From positions 1 through 64,000 of the forward strand of contig JAAHFP010000002.1 of the NCBI GenBank assembly GCA_010672925.1: a DNA stretch of 64,000 nucleotides. Direction: 5' to 3'. Both the position numbers and the translations under genes were made by a program. Of the stretch, positions 20,166 to 31,325 are shown piece by piece. Source of the DNA: Symploca sp. SIO1C2 (GTDB lineage: Bacteria; Cyanobacteriota; Cyanobacteriia; Cyanobacteriales; Coleofasciculaceae). Numbering within the stretch: the stretch's first letter is position 1; each line of letters starts with the position of its first letter. Under the pieces are notes generated by a model, which was given only the letters and a program-made list of their open reading frames with translations, had not been told where the DNA came from and searched no databases.

Positions 20166-20271
20166 TTTATAGAATAAGCAAAACCCACACCTTCAGGTGT
20201 GGGCTCTTAGATAAGATTGATATAAGGTGGGTTTTGCCCACTAGAGCTACTTACTGTTAATCGGGAACTGC

Positions 20272-21873
20272 CTACATGTCAGAACTACGAGCTAAGTTAC
20301 CCTCGTCACTAACTCCCCCAGTACTGCCAAAACCAGTCATACTGGTTTCCTTGAGGAATCCAGAGTAGGCTTCCATACCGTGTTCAGTAATATCCAAGCC
20401 TTCCATTTCTTCTTCTGCATGTACCCGGATGCCAATGGTAGCTTTTAGAGCTAGCCAGAAGATGGAGCTCATAATTACTGTGAAAGCTCCAATGGAGATA
20501 ATACCAATAACTTGGCTAATTAGTTGATTAAGACCACCACCAGAGAATAGACCCCCGTCGATGGCAAACAAACCTACAGCTAAGGTTCCCCAGATACCAT
20601 TCACTAAGTGAACAGAAACTGCTCCTACTGGATCATCAATTTTGATGCTGTCAAAGAAACCGACAGAGAACACTACAATGATGCCTGCGATCGCGCCAAT
20701 AATCACAGCGGAGGTATAGGTTACACCCGCGCAGCCAGCAGTAATCCCTACCAAGCCTGCCAAAATCCCGTTGATGGTCATTGAGAGATCCGGCTTACCA
20801 TCTTTGACCCAAGTTGTCATTGTTGCTGTCACTGCACCAGCTGCTGCTGCTAGGTTAGTGGTCAGGGCAATATAAGCTATATTGGTGGATGCTGCTAGTT
20901 CTGAACCAGGATTGAAGCCAAACCAGCCAATCCAGAGAATCAAACAACCTAGGGTCGCAATACTCATATTGTGACCAGGAAGGGCACGAGGTTGACCGTT
21001 TTCATATTTACCAATGCGCGGTCCCAAGATTGCCGCTCCCATTAAAGCTGCCCAACCTCCTACGGAGTGAACTACTGTTGAACCGGCAAAGTCAGAAAAG
21101 GGAGTCTCTAAACCACCTAGCCAGCCGTCACCAGACCAAACCCAGTGGCCAGTAATGGCATAGGATATAGCTACTAGCAGGACGCTGAAGATTAAAAAGG
21201 CATCATACTTAATCCTCTCAGCTACAGCACCGGAAACAATGGTGGCAGCGGTGGCAGCGAAGGCAACTTGGAAGAGGAAAAATACAGATATGGGTAAACC
21301 ATCAGGAAAAGGGTCTAGTCCATAGGTAGCAGGATCAGTGCTACTTAGGAAAAAACCGCTCATTCCAATAAATCCATTGCCTGAACCAAACATCAAGGAA
21401 AAACCAATTGCCCAAAATGCGATGGTCGCGATTCCAAAGACAATCAGGTTCTTCGAGAGGATGTTAACCGCATTTTTCTGGCGACAGAATCCGGTTTCGA
21501 GCATCCCGAACCCAGCATTCATAAAGATTACCAGAACTGATGAGGCTAAGATGAAGACAATGTTCAGAACTCCTTGAGTCAGCGCAACTGCCTCGATCGC
21601 TTCTACATCAATAACATCTTGAGCAGAAGCAGCGGTATTCCAGACGACAACAATGATTGCTGCTAGGGGAATGCAGGCAAGCCAGTAGGGAGAAAAGGAT
21701 GCGGCAAGAGTTCTTAATGGTTTGAAATAGGGGGCATTCCAGATATTCTGGGAAGAGCCCTGAGCATTGAATCGCCCATTGTTCTTTGGCGATTTTTCTT
21801 GGTTTAAAGTTTTCTGGAACTTTAGTCTAGACATCATTAATTTGCGAGAGGTGATTCTCCAATAATTAATCAA
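20272..21873 (-). CDS. amt: Ammonium transporter
   Basis: [47 protein letters not shown]...[28 protein letters not shown]...[25 protein letters not shown]. Confidence 0.95.
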   Translation of the reverse strand: MINYWRITSRKLMMSRLKFQKTLNQEKSPKNNGRFNAQGSSQNIWNAPYFKPLRTLAASFSPYWLACIPLAAIIVVVWNTAASAQDVIDVEAIEAVALTQGVLNIVFILASSVLVIFMNAGFGMLETGFCRQKNAVNILSKNLIVFGIATIAFWAIGFSLMFGSGNGFIGMSGFFLSSTDPATYGLDPFPDGLPISVFFLFQVAFAATAATIVSGAVAERIKYDAFLIFSVLLVAISYAITGHWVWSGDGWLGGLETPFSDFAGSTVVHSVGGWAALMGAAILGPRIGKYENGQPRALPGHNMSIATLGCLILWIGWFGFNPGSELAASTNIAYIALTTNLAAAAGAVTATMTTWVKDGKPDLSMTINGILAGLVGITAGCAGVTYTSAVIIGAIAGIIVVFSVGFFDSIKIDDPVGAVSVHLVNGIWGTLAVGLFAIDGGLFSGGGLNQLISQVIGIISIGAFTVIMSSIFWLALKATIGIRVHAEEEMEGLDITEHGMEAYSGFLKETSMTGFGSTGGVSDEGNLARSSDM

Positions 21874-22458
21874 TCAATAAGCTGTAAATCAACTCATTTC
21901 CAGTTAATAGCACCCTTTATCATTAGGGATTCAGTTCGAGGTGAACCCTAATCGTTATTTGCCCTGTATACGACCAGATACTAAAGTTCTAGCTTCTCCA
22001 GAGTTATTTACTGGAGCGATCAGTGGTTTCCTCAACTGAAACAGCTTTTACAAAGCAAATCATACAAGAATCTGGGTAGATAACCAAAAAACTATGTTCT
22101 TTTTGATAGATTGGTTTTGCTTTGAAAATTTACACATTATGTAATTGTTAAGCCATTATTTTTCTGTATCAATTTATACAATTTATCTGCATCAGGATGT
22201 TTTGCAGTGCTTTTAAGAAACAATTTTAGATTTTAGATTTTAGATTTTAGATTTGAATCAGTCTTTCATAACGGATGTTGATGTGCCAGTGGGGTTGCTC
22301 TTAAAGAATTAGTACGAGGAAGCATTCCCATAGTTGGAACTTAATTTCCTCGACTTCGTCTCCAGGGGAAAAAGCTTGTGTAGTAAGATTTTTAAGCTTT
22401 TTTTCACGCTTTGGGTTATTTTTACCGTGATGCGCTACCAAGGAGCTAAATAATAAAT

Positions 22459-23571
22459 ATGGGATTACTCAAAAATACTTGCTTTAATCTACTGGCTGCT
22501 ACTAGCATTGTCTTTATTCCCGTACTATGGTCTGAGGCAACCGTAGCCCAAAACATCGTTAACCATAGCCCTAGTCAGACTAACGAGGCTGTTGCCCCTG
22601 ATAGCTCAATCTCTGGGGTATTCGATACCAGTGGTGGCTCAGTAGAAGTCAATACAGTCAAGATTTTTGTCAATGATCAGGATGTAACCAGAAATAGCAC
22701 CATTACTCCGAATTTTTTTAGTTATCGCCCCATTCAAGACCTACCCCCTGGAAACAATAGGGTTCGGGTAGAATATCAAAATACCAATGGTCAGCAGTGG
22801 GCAGTAGGTTGGAACTTTCAAGTTCAACGACCCCAAGTAGCTTTAGAAATTACTTCAGTTACCCATAATGCTACCAATACTGCTCTTGGCGCCGGGTCAA
22901 CTTTCTTAACTACGATTAATGGTACACCGGGAGCGCAAGCTTCAGTAATGGTGTTAGATGGGGCAACCATGCGGAGGTTACCTGCTCAAGAAGTCTCCCG
23001 AGGAGTTTATGTTGCCAATCTGAATTTGGGTTCAACAGACCGAATTAATGACGGAGTCGTAGTTGGTCGTTTAGAGCGGGGTGATAAAACCGTTTATGGA
23101 GCAGCTTCTCAAGCTGTAGTTTTTAATCCTAGTGCTACTGTAACTCAAGTCAGTCAAGTTGAGACTACAACGACCCAAACGACCGAAAACCCTCAAAATC
23201 AAACCCCTCAAAATACCCTAACTGCTGTTCCCAGTATTCCCCTAAGTCCTGAATTCACTAGCCACAAAAACGGTGATCAAATAGACACAGCAGGTTTTAC
23301 CCTGAAAGGTAAGACTCAGCCGAATGCACGGGTTCGGGTGGTTGTCGAGCAAGCCGCTTCAAGTTCTAATATTTTAGGGGCTATAACCACAGGATTATTG
23401 AATTCCAGACAGTTATTGGAAACGACGGTGAATGCTGACAGCAATGGACAATTCACAGTTAATGTCCCCCAACCCAGGCTTTTGGATAGTGGGATAAAAT
23501 ATAGTGTTACTGCCACAGCACAGAAAGATGGACGAAGTGATACAACTACTTTGAGTTTGACTCAGAGGTAG
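22459..23571 (+). CDS. Conserved hypothetical exported protein
   Basis: Signal peptide followed by SISGVFDTSGGSVEVNTVKIFVNDQDVT and Ig-like/adhesive segments. Confidence 0.55.
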   Translation: MGLLKNTCFNLLAATSIVFIPVLWSEATVAQNIVNHSPSQTNEAVAPDSSISGVFDTSGGSVEVNTVKIFVNDQDVTRNSTITPNFFSYRPIQDLPPGNNRVRVEYQNTNGQQWAVGWNFQVQRPQVALEITSVTHNATNTALGAGSTFLTTINGTPGAQASVMVLDGATMRRLPAQEVSRGVYVANLNLGSTDRINDGVVVGRLERGDKTVYGAASQAVVFNPSATVTQVSQVETTTTQTTENPQNQTPQNTLTAVPSIPLSPEFTSHKNGDQIDTAGFTLKGKTQPNARVRVVVEQAASSSNILGAITTGLLNSRQLLETTVNADSNGQFTVNVPQPRLLDSGIKYSVTATAQKDGRSDTTTLSLTQR

Positions 23572-23799
23572 TCCTGATGGGGAGGTTTTAGATTTTAGAT
23601 TTTAGATTTTAGATTTTAGATTTGAAGAATTCAAACGATCACAAGCTCCTAAATTGCTTTATGGGGTAAATCTAAAATCTTCAACGGAGATGCGGTGAAG
23701 CTTTGATTATGGGTAATTAGGCGGATATGATATAACACCTAGCTCAAATCCTCCTTATCTCCCTTGTCCTCCTTGTCTCCCTTGTCTCTTTTGAGGTCT

Positions 23800-24324
23800 T
23801 TAAGAACTTTTATGTAACTGTACTAGATATTCCCGGTAGCCCAGTTCATCGAGCTGGGCTTGCTTTTGCATTACGGATTGCTCTAAATTCTGACGATACT
23901 GCTGAACTCGTTCTAATAACTCTGGCTGATGAGATGCTAAAATTTGTACGGCTAATAAGCCAGCATTCTTGGCATTACCAATGGCCACCGTCGCTACCGG
24001 TATCCCCCCTGGCATTTGTACTATGGAATAGAGAGAATCAACTCCTTGTAAGTGACGACTGGCAACAGGTACTCCAATTACAGGTAAAGGTGTGAGGGCT
24101 GCTACCATACCTGGTAAGTGAGCAGCACCACCAGCACCAGCGATAATCACTTTGAGTCCCCGCTGGTGAGCTGATTGGGCATATTCTACCATCCGTTCTG
24201 GTGTACGGTGGGCAGAAACGATAGCGACTTCACAAGATACGTCAAATTCTTCACAAACTGCGATCGCTCCTTGCATGGTGGGTAAGTCAGAATCGCTACC
24301 CATGATAATGCCAATTTGAGTCAT
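23800..24324 (-). CDS. purE: 5-(carboxyamino)imidazole ribonucleotide mutase
   Basis: [17 protein letters not shown]...[10 protein letters not shown]...[27 protein letters not shown]. Confidence 0.95.
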   Translation of the reverse strand: MTQIGIIMGSDSDLPTMQGAIAVCEEFDVSCEVAIVSAHRTPERMVEYAQSAHQRGLKVIIAGAGGAAHLPGMVAALTPLPVIGVPVASRHLQGVDSLYSIVQMPGGIPVATVAIGNAKNAGLLAVQILASHQPELLERVQQYRQNLEQSVMQKQAQLDELGYREYLVQLHKSS

Positions 24325-24380
24325 TGGTTATTTGTTGTTGGTTGTTGGTTGTTGGTTGTTAGTTAAAAGCAGCATCCTCT

Positions 24381-24477
24381 TGCTCCCTCAGCTCCTCAGC
24401 CCCCTCAGCTCCCTCAGCTCCCACAGCTCCCCCAGCTCCCCCAGCTCCCCCAGCTTCCTCAGCTCCCTCAGCTTCCT
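24381..24477. repeat. CAGCTCCCT-type minisatellite array (third locus)
   Basis: Same 9-mer family; supplies the last codons and stop of the minus-strand gene at 24468. Confidence 0.9.
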
Positions 24478-25247
24478 TCTGGTACAGCGATAAAGTTCAA
24501 TGCTTTAAATGGATACTGGATTGCTTTGTCGAACTTCTCCAAGTCTAGTGCTTTACCATCTTCAAGAAAATCTTTGGGTATAAACACGGAGTAAGATTGC
24601 TCAGTAAAGAACTCAAAGATTTCCGCAAGAGTGAAACCAAAGCTGGAGATTCCTGAGCGAGTACACTCGAATAGTATAGTAGGACGACAACGACTTAACA
24701 GATCCACTGCACCACGAAGTACTGCTAGTTCCCCTCCTTCTACATCAATCTTGATGAAATCGATATGCTGTTCCGCCGGTACAATGTTATCGAGTCGTTC
24801 ACATTGAACTGTTATGTCTTGGAATTGATCATCTGCACTTCCATGTTTATGAAGTCCACTATAGCCTGAGCGAGTGGTATTACAATGAAAGGTAACTTCC
24901 CCGGTCTTATCGCTTAAAGCCATCTCTTTCAGGGAGACTTCCGGAAATTTGCGCTTCAGCCAGCTGGCTTTACGAGGGGTTGGTTCAAAAGCTAGGTGAT
25001 GACCATTAGGTGATAGGCTCAGGATTAGGCTCAGTACTGAACCAAGATGGCATCCAATATCAATGCAGTTGGAGGACTTGTCAAGCAACCGCTGCATAAT
25101 CAGGTCAATTATTTGTGATTCCTGGTAAATATCTTTAAGCTCAGGATTCTGCATACGCTGTTTAAATCCGAGCAGGTTTTGTATTTGCTGTGCTGGTTTT
25201 TCCAGAGGGGTGCGTACCACCAAATGTTTGGCGTATTCTTTCCACAT
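24468..25247 (-). CDS. FkbM family methyltransferase
   Basis: CIDIGCHLGSVLSLILSLSPNGHHLAFEPTPRKASWLKRKFP...IDFIKIDVEGGELAVLRGAVDLL. Confidence 0.9.
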   Translation of the reverse strand: MWKEYAKHLVVRTPLEKPAQQIQNLLGFKQRMQNPELKDIYQESQIIDLIMQRLLDKSSNCIDIGCHLGSVLSLILSLSPNGHHLAFEPTPRKASWLKRKFPEVSLKEMALSDKTGEVTFHCNTTRSGYSGLHKHGSADDQFQDITVQCERLDNIVPAEQHIDFIKIDVEGGELAVLRGAVDLLSRCRPTILFECTRSGISSFGFTLAEIFEFFTEQSYSVFIPKDFLEDGKALDLEKFDKAIQYPFKALNFIAVPEGS

Positions 25248-25329
25248 GAGATTGTTTAAGTTTTTTTAGTATAAAGGTTAGGAGAGATGGGCATTCTCTA
25301 CTTATACTAATATAATTTATCGAGATAAG

Positions 25330-26559
25330 ATGACTCTAATTGTTGATACTATTATTAATAATGCTCGCATACCGGGTTATCAAGGTTTACAACAAATTAC
25401 AATAGATAACCGGGGCATCATTGAAGCTATTACACCAATGGATAGAGAGCAGAGGAGATACGGAGACACGGAGACACGGAGACGCGGAGATAAAGACACA
25501 ATTCCCAATTCCCAATCCCCCATTCCCAATCCCCCATTCTCCATTATCAACTTTGCCGAAGATTGGCTATCCCTCGGTGGTATAGATTTGCAGATTAATG
25601 GGGGTTTAGGTTTAGCATTTACTGACTTGAGTCCTACCGATATCGAGCAATTGGGGCAAATTTGTCAATATCTGTGGCATCAGGGAGTTGATGCTTTTTT
25701 GCCAACTCTAGTGACAACATCTATTGAAAAAATTCAGCGATCGCTTGCTGTACTATCGGATTTTATAACATCCCAACCCCAACCAGCAGCGGAGATTTTA
25801 GGTGTTCATTTAGAAGGACCTTTTCTCAATCCCCAAAAGCGGGGAGCCCATCCCCAGGAGCATTTGCTACCCTTAACCATTGAACAAATGCAGCAGGTGT
25901 TGGGAGATTACGCTCCGATTGTCAAAGTGATGACTTTAGCTCCAGAATTAGACCCAAGGGGAGAGGTAATTCCTTATTTGCGTTCTCTGGGAATTACTGT
26001 TAGTTTAGGTCACTCTTTGGCAACTGCTGCTCAAGCAGAAGCAGCTTTTAAATTAGGAGCATCAATGGTAACTCATGCTTTTAATGCTATGCCGGGGTTG
26101 CACCATAGGGAACCGGGTTTATTGGGAGCAGCCTTAGCTAATCCTCAGGTCTATTGTGGGATGATTGCTGATGGGCAACATGTTTGTCCCACTATGCTCC
26201 AACTGCTACTCCGGGCTGGTGGTTATGAAGAAGGTATTTTTTTAGTGAGTGATGCTTTAGCACCTATTGGTTTACCGGATGGAGTCTATCCTTGGGATAG
26301 CCGTCAAATTGAAGTGAAACATGGTACAGCTAGGTTGCCGGATGGTACGCTTTCGGGAACAACTTTGCCCTTGTTAGTAGGAGTAGAGAATTTGGTGCAA
26401 TGGGGAATTTGTGATGTGGAGAGTGCCATTGCTTTGGCAACAGAGGCTCCTCGGCAGGCTATTGGTTTACCAGGGATTGGTATTGGTAAACCAGCTCAAC
26501 TATTGCGTTGGCATTGGGATGAAGGGACGGGTAAGCTTACTTGGAAGCGCTTAAGCTAA
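25330..26559 (+). CDS. nagA: N-acetylglucosamine-6-phosphate deacetylase
   Basis: GGIDLQINGGLG...LGVHLEGPFLNPQKRGAHP...VSLGHSLATAAQAEAAFKLGASMVTHAFNAMPGLHHREPGLLGAAL...DALAPIGLPDG; contains an in-frame repeat-derived insert. Confidence 0.9.
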   Translation: MTLIVDTIINNARIPGYQGLQQITIDNRGIIEAITPMDREQRRYGDTETRRRGDKDTIPNSQSPIPNPPFSIINFAEDWLSLGGIDLQINGGLGLAFTDLSPTDIEQLGQICQYLWHQGVDAFLPTLVTTSIEKIQRSLAVLSDFITSQPQPAAEILGVHLEGPFLNPQKRGAHPQEHLLPLTIEQMQQVLGDYAPIVKVMTLAPELDPRGEVIPYLRSLGITVSLGHSLATAAQAEAAFKLGASMVTHAFNAMPGLHHREPGLLGAALANPQVYCGMIADGQHVCPTMLQLLLRAGGYEEGIFLVSDALAPIGLPDGVYPWDSRQIEVKHGTARLPDGTLSGTTLPLLVGVENLVQWGICDVESAIALATEAPRQAIGLPGIGIGKPAQLLRWHWDEGTGKLTWKRLS

Positions 26560-27462
26560 GATGCATCTAATTTACACTTAATTCAATCATCAGTTATGAA
26601 TTGATCCCCCCAACCCCCCTTGAAAAAGGGGGGCTCTTGTTCCCTGACAAGGGTAGGTTTTTAATATTTAGGTGAAAATAAGACAAGGAAGGAACCCACC
26701 CCCAACCCCTCCTTGGAGGGGAGCAGTAGACAAGGAGGATTTTTTACGAAAAACTGGGCTTTTCAACATCAAAAATTTTGGCGAACCGAACAGGATTTTG
26801 TACGGTTTTACTCCCTTGTCACCAAGTCTTCCTTGTCCCCCTTGTCTTGTCCCAACCCGAAAGTAAAAAACCTACCCTTGTGAGGCTCTTGTTCCCCCCT
26901 TACGAAGAAGGGGGGTTAGGGGGGATCTACAGGGATTGAACATTACTAACCGAGCAGTATTGGCATCTTGCCTGTGATCTGTCATCCGCGATCGCTTGAT
27001 AAATGTGGTATTATTTACATAATGGAATAGGTGTGCGCCTGTAGACTGTGGGTAGATACAACACAGTATTTCTAAGTCTAATAAGGTACATTCCCAATTC
27101 CCAATTCCCGATAACCAGAAACTTTGTACCTCATTCCAATAAGAAACGCTATCTCGAAATTATTCTAGATATTGAGCAATATATGGGAGTTGGTCGTTTA
27201 TTCATTCCCTAATGCGATCGCCTACAGCAGCAGTAGAATAAGTAGGTTGGGTGTAGTGCTAGGGAAACCCAACATTCCGATGCAACTAGTGCGAGGAAGC
27301 AGCAGATGATTGAACTGAATTTAATTGATGAAGTTAGATCTGCTAGAGAGTTAGATCTAGACCAACTCATGCAGGATTAAGGGCAATTGAGAGCTGAGTA
27401 TATATACGAGATTCTAGATCAAATGGAAGAGAATGCTGCAAGAGGATACTCTACTCTAATGA

Positions 27463-28279
27463 TGCAAGAGCAGGTGTTAATGGTGCTAATGCTAAAGAGG
27501 GCTTAATTCAGGAATTTGATGTCAATCGGTTCCAACTCGATGGCTTAGAGACTCAGGCAATCGATGCTATGACCGTACATAGACTAGGGACAGCCGCGAT
27601 CGCTACTCTACCAGAATACCAGGAATTATTTGCCAAAGCTTTTCCCGACCGTCCCTATGTAGCAGCAGAGGTAGAAGATTTAAACAGGGCAGGATTAGCC
27701 ATCGCAGCTTATGAGCGTACTCTTCTCGCTAACCAAGCTCCTTTTCAAAAATGGTTGAAAGGCAATGACCAAGCGATGTCAGCCCAAGAACTTAGAGGCG
27801 GCATAGTCTATTTTAGCTCCTCTTGTGTTCAGTGCCATACAGGACCAAACTTAGCCATCAAAGATTTTAAATCAGTGGGATTTGCCGACCATCCACAAGA
27901 TTTTAGTGGACTCAATTTAGGCAGAGGAGTTATTACCAAACGAGCTAAGGATGATTTTAAATTCAAAGTGCCCCAACTTTACAACCTAGCCGATAGTTCT
28001 CCCTACGGACATGGTGCTTCTTTCAACACAGTACGAGAGGTTGTTGAATATTTCAATAACGCCCAACCTCAAAAGTTAGAGGCATTATATGCTGACAATC
28101 TCAGTGTCTGGTTCCAACCACTCAATCTTCAACCACAGCAGGTGGATGACCTAACAGCTTTTCTAGAAACTGGTCTACGAGACCCTAACTTAACTCGTTA
28201 CATTCCAGGACATTTACCCAGTGGACTGTGTTTTCCCAATAACGACCCAGTATCCCGCAAGCAATTGAATTGTGACTAG
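27463..28279 (+). pseudogene. Fragment of di-heme cytochrome c peroxidase / MauG-like protein (C-terminal portion only)
   Basis: ARAGVNGANAKEGLIQEF...AYERTLLANQAPFQKWLKGNDQAMSAQELRGGIVYFSSSCVQCHTGPNL...PQLYNLADSSPYGHGASFNTVREVVEYFN; only one CxxCH is present and the N-terminal heme site is absent. Confidence 0.65.
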
Positions 28280-28298
28280 ATGCAGGGATCCTTATATG

Positions 28299-28445
28299 GT
28301 AGGGGCGGGTTCACCTAAAATCTTTCGGTTCAACCAGCCAATGATCTTAACCCGCCCCGGTGGGAAAATCTTTGTCTGAGCATCCGGGGCGGGTTTAGCT
28401 AAATTATCGCTCTTATTGCCCAGTTTCGGGTGAACCCGCCCCTAC
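28299..28445. mobile_element. MITE-like element with 17-bp perfect terminal inverted repeats
   Basis: GTAGGGGCGGGTTCACC (28299-28315) and GGTGAACCCGCCCCTAC (28429-28445), with an inner AACCCGCCCCGG/CCGGGGCGGGTT pair. Confidence 0.7.
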
Positions 28446-28499
28446 ATATTTACCTTGTTTTGTACCCAATGTTAAGCAGTATTTCCAAGGATATTAATC

Positions 28500-29117
28500 A
28501 TGCTTTTAAGTAAACATTTCGCTCATCTGTTAATAACGACTTTTACTGTTGCAGCTTCAACTCTCAAAGTACATGCCCAGCCAGAAGTCCCTCGTGAAGT
28601 TGTGATTAATACTGTCTATAAAGGAATTCAATTTATTCATGGTTCAGTGCCTGTACCCGATCTTTACTTTAATGGAAACTCTCTTGAGTCATCATGTGGG
28701 TTACTAACAAGTAGTAGGTACTGCCCTCCTGATCACGTTATTTTTATCCCCAATAGAGATATAAAATGGGCATATCAGTATGGTGATGCAGCGCTTGCTT
28801 ACATAGTTGCTCATGAATATGCTCATGCTATGCAAAAGGTTTACAATATTCCCATGGTTCGTTTGACATCAGAAAAACAAGCTGATTGTCTTGCTGGGCT
28901 CTATTTGTAACTGATTCCAAATGTTTTTCTTGATACCTCGGATATGCTTGAAATTGGTTCTTTGGCTCACAGTGCTGGTCAGCCTGAGCATCATACTAAT
29001 CGCAGCCATGGCACCCCAAAAGGACGCATAGAAGCTGTATCGATTGGGATGGATGCTAGTTCAGAAGGGCTGATGGGAGGAATGAGAATTTGTCTAAATC
29101 AATACTCTACTCAATAA
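28500..29117 (+). pseudogene. Putative exported metallopeptidase-like gene with in-frame stop
   Basis: HEYAHAMQ zinc-binding-like motif and QADCLAGLYL, then TAA at 28908-28910; the same frame continues LIPNVFLDTSDMLEIGSLAHSAGQPEHHTNRSHGTPKGRIEAVSIGMDA... to TAA at 29117. Confidence 0.6.
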
Positions 29118-29560
29118 AATTGATGTTGGGATTTGGAATAAGCATCTTGCCTGTTATCAGTATATAGCAATTCTATGACTTGTGAGGTACATCTTGATCC
29201 CCCTAAATCCCCCTTAAAAAGGGGGACTTTGAGTTAAACTCATATCTTGCATTATGCCATCAAAAATACTTAATAAGGTTAATCAAAACAATCAATTCTA
29301 AGGCTGAAGCAATCTAATATTATCACTTTTGCAAGATGAGCTGTTGCCTATTCCCTATTCTCTAGTGTTTCTTGAAAGCAATTAGCAATTAGCAATTAGC
29401 CAGAGTGTTTCTTAAGAGCCCCTCAACGGGCGACGCACCGCCCCCTACAAATGAAAGAAACAAGTTCTTTTCCTGTTCTCTATTCCCTATTCCCTATTCC
29501 CTATTCCCTGTTCCCTTGTTTCTTAAAAGTTAAAGAGTGTACCTTCTAATGATCTATATC

Positions 29561-30745
29561 CTAATGTTGAGATCCTTTATTAGAGAACAACATTAATACT
29601 CCTGTAACCACTGCAATGCCTGCGGCGACATAAAATACAGTGATCAATCCAGCATATTTCCAAACCGCTCCTAAGAAAATTGGTGAAAAAAATTGTCCTA
29701 AAGAGTTGAACCCAGTACCAATCGCAATTACACTCGACCTTAGTTCTGGGGGAGCAAGTTGAGCCAGAGCATCGTAAATATTCGGAGTGGCAATGCCAAA
29801 TCCTGCACCGAAGAGGAAGGCTGCGGGTAAAATCCAGCGGATTTCTCCTAACAACGGCAGGGTAATTAACATTATAGCCATCAAGAGTAACCCGAAAGCG
29901 ATCGCTTGATATGTCCCCAGCATCTTTCCCAACCGACTTGCCATTAGAGCAGAAATAATAACAATGCCTAATCCTGGGAATGCCAAAACCATCCCATTGA
30001 GTTGTGGTCCAGCCCCAAGTAGAGCCTTAAGGTGAAGAGGGATATAGATAACCAAAGCATAGACAACGACAGCAGCCAAGGCTAAGGTGAGAAAGAGCTT
30101 AATCACTTGGGACTGTTGCACAATCGCAACTAACTGTTTCCCCATAGTGCTATCGATGATTGATTTATTCGAGGAGCGCTCCTTTTTCCAAGTCAGCACC
30201 ACAGCCAGGGCAATAGGCAAAGCGAGTCCGTAGATATAAAATACGTATTGCCAGTGAATAGAACCAACCCAACCTCCCAAAAGAGGAGCAGCAATACCAG
30301 CAGTGGTCATGGCACTGGTAGCATAGCCAAAAAGACGCGATCGCGCTTCTCCATCATACATATTGCTCAGTAAGCCAATACTTGCTGCACTAATGCCACC
30401 ACTGGCAATACCTAAACAACCCCTAGTGACTAAAAGTGGTGCTAGACTACCCATAAAAGCCCCTATAACCCCAAAGAAACCGTAAAAAACTAGTGAAGCG
30501 ATCAAGACCTTTACCTTACCAATCCGGTCTGCCAAAATACCTAATAAGGGGGTAAATAGGGCAATGGTCAAAGCGTGCATACTCACCAGCATCCCTGCCC
30601 ATCTAGGCTCTAGTAGTAGCTGTTGCAACATTTCGGGAAATACAGGAGAAATTAGACCTCCTGTCATACTGGTTAGAGAGCCTGCACAAAAGATGATAAA
30701 GAGTTTTGAAGTATTTTTCGGCTGTTTTTGGAATATCTGCAACAT
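29561..30745 (-). CDS. MFS transporter
   Basis: 12-TM-like; GMLVSMHALTIALFTPLLGILADRIGKVKVLIASLVFYG motif. Confidence 0.9.
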   Translation of the reverse strand: MLQIFQKQPKNTSKLFIIFCAGSLTSMTGGLISPVFPEMLQQLLLEPRWAGMLVSMHALTIALFTPLLGILADRIGKVKVLIASLVFYGFFGVIGAFMGSLAPLLVTRGCLGIASGGISAASIGLLSNMYDGEARSRLFGYATSAMTTAGIAAPLLGGWVGSIHWQYVFYIYGLALPIALAVVLTWKKERSSNKSIIDSTMGKQLVAIVQQSQVIKLFLTLALAAVVVYALVIYIPLHLKALLGAGPQLNGMVLAFPGLGIVIISALMASRLGKMLGTYQAIAFGLLLMAIMLITLPLLGEIRWILPAAFLFGAGFGIATPNIYDALAQLAPPELRSSVIAIGTGFNSLGQFFSPIFLGAVWKYAGLITVFYVAAGIAVVTGVLMLFSNKGSQH

Positions 30746-30869
30746 AGAATATAGGGAATTGGGAATCGGGAATTGGGAATTGGGGATAGGCTTGTTAAAA
30801 TTGGATATGCCTTAGGAATACCAGAATTACTATATTTCAGCCACGCTTTAGTCTAAACTCCAGTTACTT

Positions 30870-31259
30870 ATGAACAACCTCGAAATCATTAAAGGACTTT
30901 ATCAGGCATTTGAGCAAGGTGATATGCCCAGCATCCTCGATGTGCTTGATCCTAATGTGGAATGGACTGAATCGGAAGGAATCCCCTATAGCGGAACCTT
31001 CATTGGACATCAAGCTATCATTGATGGGGTTTTTCAGAAAATTGGTGCTGAGTGGGACAACTTCCAGGCTCATATAGATGAATTTATCGATGCTGGGGAT
31101 AAAGTTATTACTCTGGGGTTTGACAGTGGAACCTACAAAGCCACTGGCAAAAGTATGCAAGCGCCCACTGCATCGGTGTGGACTTTGAAGAATGGCAAGG
31201 TTGTTAAGTTTGTACAATATATTGATACACTCAAAGTAGCTCAAGCAGTTTCAGGTTAA
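30870..31259 (+). CDS. SnoaL-like / NTF2-like protein
   Basis: MNNLEIIKGLYQAFEQGDMPSILDVLDPNVEWTESEG...KVVKFVQYIDTLKVAQAV. Confidence 0.85.
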   Translation: MNNLEIIKGLYQAFEQGDMPSILDVLDPNVEWTESEGIPYSGTFIGHQAIIDGVFQKIGAEWDNFQAHIDEFIDAGDKVITLGFDSGTYKATGKSMQAPTASVWTLKNGKVVKFVQYIDTLKVAQAVSG

Positions 31260-31325
31260 AGGCAGCAGGAGACTTTAAGCAATCCCCAATTCTAAATTCT
31301 AAATTCTAAATTCTAAATTCTCTTC

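Noticed and set aside
18776-20177. ORFs of (LPQ)n and (APS)n type in the ORF track
   Set aside because: They are translations of the CAGCTCCCT minisatellites in several frames; no start context or conserved sequence.
21965-21983. Possible NtcA site GTATACGACCAGATAC upstream of amt
   Set aside because: The spacing is GTA-N10-TAC, not the canonical GTA-N8-TAC.
30864-31244. 126-aa ORF antisense to the SnoaL-like gene
   Set aside because: The plus strand has a clear NTF2/SnoaL-like protein; the antisense frame is a by-product.
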